A stretch of DNA of 18,525 bases, taken from Candidatus Mesolinea sp. UBA5823. GTDB lineage: Bacteria > Chloroflexota > Anaerolineae > Anaerolineales > Anaerolineaceae. A model generated the notes under the pieces. The model did no database searches, was not told the origin of the DNA, and was given only the letters and a program-made list of their open reading frames with translations. Below, one piece after another: positions 13,277 to 18,525 of the stretch (within the stretch, counting starts at the first letter, position 1; each line of letters begins with the position of its first letter). The stretch is from positions 8,745-27,269 of the forward strand of contig DICP01000111.1 in the NCBI GenBank assembly GCA_002417685.1. Direction: 5' to 3'. The translations under genes were made by a program, and so were the position numbers.

Positions 13277-15076
13277 ATGCCTGAGAAGATATTAATTGCC
13301 ATTGCCTGGCCTTACGCCAATGCGGATATTCATGTAGGGAACCTTACCGGTTCTCATCTGCCGGGGGATATTTGCGCCCGCTATCACCGCTTACGCGGGC
13401 GGAGCGTGCTGATGGTTTCGGGTTCTGATTCACATGGCACACCGATTACCGTGAAGGCGGATAGTATGGGCGTCTCACCGCTTGAAATCTACCAAGCTCA
13501 TCATGCCCGTTTTCTGGAGCTATTCCAGAAAGTTGGAATCAGTTATGACCTCTTTACCAGCACGCATACCTCCAACCACTTTTTTATTTCCCAATTAGCT
13601 TTTACAACGCTCAAAGAGAACGGTTACCTCTATACTGCCACCGAAAAGCAATGGTATTCCACCACGCAACAGCGCTTTTTGCCTGACCGGTACGTAGAAG
13701 GTACTTGCTATATTTGTGGGAACCCAGACGCCCGCTCGGATCAATGTGAGCGCTGTGGAAATATATTAGAGGCGGATAAGTTAATCGACCCGCGCTCCAA
13801 AATCGACGGCAGCACACCAATCCTGAAGGAAACTGAGCATTTTTACTTGGACCTCTCCAGCTTAGAACCAGAAATAGTTGCTTTTTTGAGAAGCCGCGAA
13901 CCCTATTGGAGACCGAACGTCATTCGGCAATCCTTAGGTCAGATTCTATCCGAAGGGCTCAAAGCCCGCCCGATTACGCGGGACTTGGACTGGGGCATCC
14001 CGGTACCGCTCGAAGGTTGGCAAGGCAAATGCCTGTATGTCTGGTTCGAGGCTGTGATTGGCTACTTTTCCGCCACGATTGAATGGTCCAAATTGAACGG
14101 AGAAGAAACAGCTTGGCGCGAGTGGTGGATTAATCCACAATCCCGCACGTATTATTTCATAGGTAAAGATAATATCCCCTTCCATGCGGTCATTTGGCCA
14201 GCGGAATTAATCGGTTTTGAAGAAGACATTGACCGTGCCTTAGGTGCGGCTGATCCCAAACCATTAGTGCTTCCTTACGACGTGCCGGCTAACGAGTTCA
14301 TGAACTTAGAAGGTCGCAAAATCAGCGGTAGTCATAACTGGGCTGTTTGGGGGCTTGATTTCCTCGAACGCTATGATCCCGATCCGCTGCGTTATTATCT
14401 GACCACTGCGATGCCAGAGACACGCGATAGCGACTGGGACTGGGAAGAGTTTTATCAGCGCAATAACAATGAGTTGGTGGCAACTTGGGGGAATTTGATT
14501 AATCGCGTGCTTACATTTACGTATAAAAATTGGGAGGGCATCATCCCAGAGCCGGGTGAGCTGCGTCCATCGGACGAAGAATTGCTGCAAACCATCCGAA
14601 CTGGCTTCGATACAGTCGGGGAAAAAATTGAACGGGTGCAGTTGCGCGAAGCTTTGGCGGAGGTGATGCGCTTAGCCACCGAAGTTAATAAGTATTTAGA
14701 TGTGCATGCCCCTTGGTTCGAAATTAAAACCAATAAGAACGAAGCAGCGAAGTCGATTTATACCGCAATCCAAGCAATTGATTGGTTGAAGATCATGTTT
14801 TCGCCTTTCACCCCACATATTAGTGAAGGCATTCATGCCATCTTAGGTTATGATGCCCCAATATTTGGTGATTTTAAGACTGAAACGATTTCTGATGAGC
14901 TTGGGACACACATAGCTCTAAGCTATAAGCCCGAAGGCTGTATGGCTCGGGAAGGCGTAAACTTATGGCAACCACTGAGCCTTGAGGCTGGTAAGCCATT
15001 TAATCAGCCTTCGCCCTTGGTGAAGAAGTTGGATCACAGCATCGTTGAGGAAGAGCGAGCGCGTTTAGGCAAATAA
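13277..15076 (+). CDS. metG: Methionyl-tRNA synthetase
   Basis: This is a class I aminoacyl-tRNA synthetase that charges tRNA(Met) with methionine in the cytoplasm. GGAGGA (13263-13268) lies 8 bases before the ATG. The 599-residue protein begins with the Rossmann strand ILIAIAWPYANADIHVGN, whose HVGN (19-22) replaces the HIGH signature. One zinc-binding knuckle has Cys144, Cys147, Cys157 and Cys160. The methionine-pocket region and the anticodon-domain motif ATWGNLINRVL are recognisable. The KMSKS loop reads KISGS (348-352), so the second lysine is replaced by glycine. There is no C-terminal EMAP-like tRNA-binding domain. The stop is 9 bases from that of the convergent nucleosidase gene. Confidence 0.97.
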   Translation: MPEKILIAIAWPYANADIHVGNLTGSHLPGDICARYHRLRGRSVLMVSGSDSHGTPITVKADSMGVSPLEIYQAHHARFLELFQKVGISYDLFTSTHTSNHFFISQLAFTTLKENGYLYTATEKQWYSTTQQRFLPDRYVEGTCYICGNPDARSDQCERCGNILEADKLIDPRSKIDGSTPILKETEHFYLDLSSLEPEIVAFLRSREPYWRPNVIRQSLGQILSEGLKARPITRDLDWGIPVPLEGWQGKCLYVWFEAVIGYFSATIEWSKLNGEETAWREWWINPQSRTYYFIGKDNIPFHAVIWPAELIGFEEDIDRALGAADPKPLVLPYDVPANEFMNLEGRKISGSHNWAVWGLDFLERYDPDPLRYYLTTAMPETRDSDWDWEEFYQRNNNELVATWGNLINRVLTFTYKNWEGIIPEPGELRPSDEELLQTIRTGFDTVGEKIERVQLREALAEVMRLATEVNKYLDVHAPWFEIKTNKNEAAKSIYTAIQAIDWLKIMFSPFTPHISEGIHAILGYDAPIFGDFKTETISDELGTHIALSYKPEGCMAREGVNLWQPLSLEAGKPFNQPSPLVKKLDHSIVEEERARLGK

Positions 15077-15085
15077 GCGCAAGGT

Positions 15086-15790
15086 TTAGCTTGAATGCTG
15101 CTCCGCAAAGCGAAAAAGATACCAGGGCAGCTGGTTGAGCAAATCCTCCATAATTTGATCTGTGCGTGCCTGCCAGAGGGATAGGTTCCCTGCGGTTTCT
15201 GCTTTAATTGGGCTGACTAAATCACTTACGCCCCGTAGGATCAACCACGGAATGCCATTACGCTTTGCGACCCAGGCAAAAGCTCCAGATTCCCAATCGG
15301 CTGCTACCGCGCCAAATTCCTGGGTAAGGCGCTCATAAGCTTCGGGTTGGATATCCTGATCTGCCGAGACTAATCGGGCCCGATGGGTGTGCTCGGGTAA
15401 ATCCTCTGGTAGCCAGCTGAGATCAGCTTTGGAGCTGTAAAATTCTATAGCTTGCGCATAGTCTGCCATGCCCTCAAAGATATCATAAAAGGCTGTTTCG
15501 CTAACACATAAGATTTCACCAAGCTCAGCTAAACCTTCTAAACCGCCGCAAGTGCCTAAGTTGACCATTAGCTGGGGTTGAAAAGTATCGATAGCAAATT
15601 GGCAAGCTCCTGCTGTGGAAACTTTCCCCCAGCCGGCATGCATAAAAATGACAGAAAAATGATCGATATTCTGAGATAACCAATTGCCGTAAGGAGTGGG
15701 GTGCTGTATTGATGGTAAGGTATGATGGAGCACAGCTTGCCACTCACCATCTGCGCTGATGAGGACAACAAAGCGAGCTCTTGGTAACAT
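15086..15790 (-). CDS. Nucleoside phosphorylase / MTA-SAH nucleosidase family protein
   Basis: This 234-residue protein is of the PNP/UDP phosphorylase superfamily, closest in pattern to 5'-methylthioadenosine/S-adenosylhomocysteine nucleosidases. These cleave the N-glycosidic bond of adenosine thioethers. Visible motifs are an N-terminal strand with Glu16 (ISADGEWQAV), the MVNLGTCGGL phosphate/ribose loop (75-84), the purine-site DWES (165-168) in place of the usual DMEG/DMEA, and RGVSD with Asp190, matching the catalytic Asp of ISD in the nucleosidases. Trp in place of the ribose-contacting Met makes the substrate uncertain. The start is 8 bases after the nitroreductase stop, with no clear ribosome site, which suggests translational coupling. 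It ends 9 bases from the convergent metG. Confidence 0.78.
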   Translation of the reverse strand: MLPRARFVVLISADGEWQAVLHHTLPSIQHPTPYGNWLSQNIDHFSVIFMHAGWGKVSTAGACQFAIDTFQPQLMVNLGTCGGLEGLAELGEILCVSETAFYDIFEGMADYAQAIEFYSSKADLSWLPEDLPEHTHRARLVSADQDIQPEAYERLTQEFGAVAADWESGAFAWVAKRNGIPWLILRGVSDLVSPIKAETAGNLSLWQARTDQIMEDLLNQLPWYLFRFAEQHSS

Positions 15791-15798
15791 GGGGGATT

Positions 15799-16563
15799 TT
15801 ATAGCTTTTTACCTAATGTAGCCATATAAGCCACAAATTGTTCTTTACCATCCAGTGCGAGGAGGGCGTTAACCAGTTCGTCATTAAAAGCGCCAATCGC
15901 GCAGACGCCATAGTCGATAGCTTCCGCAGCTAAGTGAAGATTCTGGCAGATATGACCGGCATCGAGGAAAAGGTAGCGGTAGGCTCGTGTGCCGTAACGG
16001 TAACTCGTGCGGTAAGGTATTGCGACCCAAATAAAGGTCGCCGCACAAGTAAAAACATGATTTTGCCTGCCAGCGGCTTCGCCCAGTGCAGCTAGTATTT
16101 GCTCCCCTTGGATGACAATCTCCAAGCTATGGCGTTGAGGAATAAAGTGATATATTCCAGGTTCCAGATTCTCAACCCGGTGCAAGGCTAAATAAGTTTC
16201 AAAGGGATGGCGTGCGCCTGCCGAAGGCACAGTACGCAATGTGCGCCCAGTCTTCTCGGAAAGGTGCACAATTCCTTGCGTCATCCAAAGCAGGTAAGAA
16301 AGTTCCTCAAGCGTAAGTTGAGCGTTCTCATTATATCGGCGCACAGAACGGCGTTGCTCGATCACATTCCGTAAATCCGTATGCCCTAAAGGGACGCTTT
16401 GCGGTTCTGGTAAAGGGATGAGCTGAGATTCATCGGCTATAGAAGGCAGATAGTCTGGCGGTTCCGCGCCTAATGATTCTGGCGTAGGCGCCATGTGCGT
16501 ATAGCTGGAATTTTGAATAAATTCCGCGCCGATAGGGTCGAACTTAGGCATTTTCTGGGTCAT
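15799..16563 (-). CDS. SagB-type nitroreductase-like dehydrogenase
   Basis: This is an FMN-dependent oxidoreductase of the nitroreductase fold, closest in pattern to the SagB/ThcOx group. Some members of that group oxidise azolines in thiazole/oxazole-modified peptides, while many stand-alone members have no known substrate. In 254 residues it shows an extended N-terminal region (1-60), the FMN-binding RRSVRRY (71-77), TVPSAGARHPFETYLAL (111-127), RYLFLDAGHICQNLHLAAEA (197-215) and GVCAIGAFNDE (219-229). No cyclodehydratase or precursor-peptide gene is recognisable nearby, so a role in peptide modification is not supported. The ATG at 16563 overlaps the stop of the upstream micro-ORF by one base (TGATG), and the nucleosidase gene follows after 8 bases. 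Confidence 0.88.
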   Translation of the reverse strand: MTQKMPKFDPIGAEFIQNSSYTHMAPTPESLGAEPPDYLPSIADESQLIPLPEPQSVPLGHTDLRNVIEQRRSVRRYNENAQLTLEELSYLLWMTQGIVHLSEKTGRTLRTVPSAGARHPFETYLALHRVENLEPGIYHFIPQRHSLEIVIQGEQILAALGEAAGRQNHVFTCAATFIWVAIPYRTSYRYGTRAYRYLFLDAGHICQNLHLAAEAIDYGVCAIGAFNDELVNALLALDGKEQFVAYMATLGKKL

Positions 16564-16667
16564 CAGAACCGTATCATGGAGAGAACCATAGCTAAAACAA
16601 TCGTGATGGCTAAAATTGCCATAATGATTTCGGATGTCCGTTTTTTCGATGATTTTTTACCTGCCAT
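16563..16667 (-). CDS. 34-residue single-pass membrane micro-protein
   Basis: This small open reading frame is not an obvious relative of anything I know. It encodes 34 residues: a basic head starting MAGKKSSKKRTSE, then about 19 hydrophobic residues rich in Ile, Leu, Met and Ala, ending SMIRF. That layout predicts one membrane helix with the N-terminus inside (positive-inside rule). The ATG lies one base after the uvrC stop (TGATATG), with GGAG (16672-16675) 4 bases before it. Its own TGA overlaps the nitroreductase ATG by one base. It therefore fills the gap exactly between two genes, with a ribosome site, which supports a real translated gene or at least a coupling peptide. No function can be assigned. 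Confidence 0.6.
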   Translation of the reverse strand: MAGKKSSKKRTSEIIMAILAITIVLAMVLSMIRF

Positions 16668-16668
16668 A

Positions 16669-18525
16669 TCACTCCAGTTGTGTTTTAATTGCTTGTGCCA
16701 ATTCTGCCCCGATGCCTTTGATTTGCGCTATTTCTTCGACATTAGCAGCGAGGATGTTTTCAATGGAACCAAAATGCTGTAATAAAGCTTTGCGGCGCTC
16801 TGGGCCAACCCCAGGAATTGCATCTAACCTTGAAGCTAACCCGATTTTACCACGCCGTTGACGGTGTGCGGTTATGGCGAAGCGATGTGCTTCATCACGG
16901 ATGCGTTGGATTAGGTAGAACCCTTGCGAATGTTCATCTAAGCGGACGGAATCGCTCTTCCCGGGCAGAAAGAGTTCCTCCTCTTGCTTCGCCAATCCGA
17001 CCAACGCAAATTTACCCTGCAAACCTTGCGCTTCGATAACCTTAGCTGCTCGGCTAAGCTGACCCTTGCCACCATCCACGATCAGTAAATCCGGCAAGAT
17101 GCTGAATGATAGATCGGGTTTATAACCAGGCTGATCTTTTCTTTCTTGCTCGCTGTGATAATGCTTAAAACGCCGCTGTAAAACCTCTTCCATAGACGCA
17201 AAATCATCCGGACCGTCCACGCTGCGAATATTAAAACGGCGATAGGCTTTCTTATTGGGCACCCCTTGTTCGAAGACCACCATACTGCCCACGCTGGCTG
17301 TACCCATGGTGTTAGAGATATCATAGCATTCGATCCGATTAGGCGGCTCTGGCAAGTTAAGCGCAGCTTGAATTTCAGCTAAGGCTTGATGTTGGCGGTC
17401 TTTATCGGCTTTCCAACGTGTTTCCAACGCCCGCAGCGTCTCCACAGCGTTTTCGGATGCTAAATTTACCAGTTTCTTGCCGTCGCCGCTCTTCGGCACT
17501 TTGATCTCGACCTTTTCTCCGCCCCGTTTGGTGTTCAACCATTCTTTGATAATACGTGCTTCTTCGATATCGGTAGGCAGCAAGACTTGCGAGGGAATAA
17601 ATGCGGCTTCATCATAAAACTGCAAGACGAAATCTTTTAGAATTTCTTCGTTTTTCTCGTCTTCAGTGCCTTCTAAGATGAAATACTCGCGACCGATGAG
17701 CTTGCCAGAGCGCATAAAAAAGACCTGAACGCAAGCTTCGCCGTCTGAGCGAGCCATTGCAATGATGTCGGTGTCTTTTTGCTCACCGGAAATGATTTTT
17801 TGCCGTTCGACCACACGCTCAATACTGTTGATTTGATCCCGAAGCGTAGCCGCGCGTTCGTAATTCATTGCCTCGGAGGCTGCTTGCATTTCGGTTTGCA
17901 AGCGCTTGACAATTGGATCGGTGCGCCCTTCGAGAAATTTGCACAGATCATCAATCATCTGACGGTAGGATTCTTTATCGATAGCGCCAATACATGGACC
18001 AGAGCACAGCTTGATGTCGTAGTAGAGACAGGGGCGGGCATCCTTACCGGTAATCTCTCGTGCACAAGTTAGGTAAGGGAATATTTTTCGCAGCACTTCC
18101 AAAGTTTGGTGCACAGCCCAAACCGAAGTGTAGGGACCATAATAACGTGAGCCATCTTTCAGCATCTGTCGAGTAACTGAGACCTTGGGGAAGTCATCTG
18201 CCCAGTGGACTTTGATGTAGGGATAACGTTTATCGTCTTTGAGGCGGATGTTATAGAATGGGCGGTGTTCCTTGATGAGATTCATCTCTAAGATCAGAGC
18301 TTCAAGCTCTGAGTCGACTAGGATCAAGTCGATATCGGCTATCTTCCTTACCATCTGCTGGGTCTTAAAAGTTTGATCGGCGGAGGTATGGAAATAGGAA
18401 CGTACGCGGTTTTTTAGATTGATCGCTTTCCCCACATAGATGATTTTGCCGTCTTTGTCTTTCATCAGATAGCAACCTGGCTTTTCGGGTAAGGTGTCCA
18501 AGATTGCTTTGATATGTTCAGATAT
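16669..18525 (-). CDS. uvrC: UvrABC excinuclease subunit C (5' end cut by window edge)
   Basis: UvrC makes both incisions around a bulky DNA lesion once UvrB is loaded by UvrA. Residues are numbered from the first visible codon (618 in view). The GIY-YIG nuclease domain that makes the 3' incision covers about 13-95 (PGCYLMKDKDGKIIYVGKA). Cys154, Cys166, Cys174 and Cys178 keep the spacing of the reported iron-sulfur ligands of E. coli UvrC. A UVR domain that contacts UvrB lies near 203-238. The RNase H-like nuclease for the 5' incision has ECYDIS (Asp402), LLIVDGGKGQL (Asp484) and DEAHRFAITAHR (His547). Tandem helix-hairpin-helix repeats close the protein (about 568-616). The frame runs past 18525, with SEHIKAIL before a TTG at 18501, so the true start is probably just outside the window. 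The micro-ORF begins one base after the stop. Confidence 0.97.
   Translation of the reverse strand: MSEHIKAILDTLPEKPGCYLMKDKDGKIIYVGKAINLKNRVRSYFHTSADQTFKTQQMVRKIADIDLILVDSELEALILEMNLIKEHRPFYNIRLKDDKRYPYIKVHWADDFPKVSVTRQMLKDGSRYYGPYTSVWAVHQTLEVLRKIFPYLTCAREITGKDARPCLYYDIKLCSGPCIGAIDKESYRQMIDDLCKFLEGRTDPIVKRLQTEMQAASEAMNYERAATLRDQINSIERVVERQKIISGEQKDTDIIAMARSDGEACVQVFFMRSGKLIGREYFILEGTEDEKNEEILKDFVLQFYDEAAFIPSQVLLPTDIEEARIIKEWLNTKRGGEKVEIKVPKSGDGKKLVNLASENAVETLRALETRWKADKDRQHQALAEIQAALNLPEPPNRIECYDISNTMGTASVGSMVVFEQGVPNKKAYRRFNIRSVDGPDDFASMEEVLQRRFKHYHSEQERKDQPGYKPDLSFSILPDLLIVDGGKGQLSRAAKVIEAQGLQGKFALVGLAKQEEELFLPGKSDSVRLDEHSQGFYLIQRIRDEAHRFAITAHRQRRGKIGLASRLDAIPGVGPERRKALLQHFGSIENILAANVEEIAQIKGIGAELAQAIKTQLE

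Noticed and set aside
15799..16563. A thiazole/oxazole-modified peptide biosynthesis cluster suggested by the SagB-like gene
   Set aside because: No YcaO cyclodehydratase, precursor peptide or transporter is visible in the flanking genes; the 34-residue micro-ORF is a hydrophobic membrane peptide with no Cys and only scattered Ser/Thr, and has no leader-core layout.

Overview
The window is 18.5 kb of densely packed bacterial chromosome, almost entirely housekeeping genes. The intergenic gaps are all under 200 bases. I see no rRNA, tRNA, CRISPR array, insertion sequence, prophage or recognisable defence system. The best guess for the host is a Chloroflexota bacterium of the Anaerolineae type. 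This is an inference from a bacterial RpoC with a long coiled-coil insertion in its N-terminal clamp region, a lipoprotein with a Thr/Pro-rich linker of the kind common in secreted Anaerolineae proteins, a moderate G+C content, and the general gene mix. It is not proven by a marker phylogeny.

Layout. (1) 1-2007 (+): a membrane-anchored GAF/PAS sensor histidine kinase without a response regulator in view. (2) 2008-6600 (+): a good sigma70-type promoter, a leader with a hairpin and T-run, rpoC, and a strong intrinsic terminator. The rpoC stop codon is followed in frame by 22 more coding-looking, acidic codons. (3) 6601-9113 (+): a type IIA topoisomerase A subunit (gyrA-like) with a degenerate GyrA box and Met at the quinolone position. 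(4) 9129-11423 (-): a three-gene operon of a PhnD-like lipoprotein, a SanA/YdcF-like membrane protein and an HD-domain protein. (5) 11509-11994 (+): an adenosine-specific kinase family protein. (6) 11998-12597 (-): rdgB, the XTP/dITP pyrophosphatase. (7) 12677-15076 (+): a DUF177/YceD protein and metG. (8) 15086-18525 (-): uvrC (its 5' end runs off the window), a previously hidden 34-codon membrane micro-ORF, a SagB-type nitroreductase and a nucleoside-phosphorylase-family protein. The last four are stacked with gaps or overlaps of at most 8 bases.

How the genes fit together. The plus-strand genes supply transcription (rpoC), DNA topology (gyrA) and translation (metG, DUF177). The minus-strand genes include DNA repair (uvrC) and nucleotide-pool sanitation (rdgB). 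Convergent pairs end 3 to 15 bases apart (gyrA/HD protein, adenosine kinase/rdgB, metG/nucleosidase). Several start codons were moved downstream from the longest possible ORF, using Shine-Dalgarno spacing or a promoter element that would lie inside the longer ORF.

I did not find an obvious new multi-gene system. The observations most worth checking are the in-frame tail after the rpoC stop, the uvrC-linked micro-ORF, the hairpin in the rpoC leader, and the motif deviations in GyrA and MetRS.
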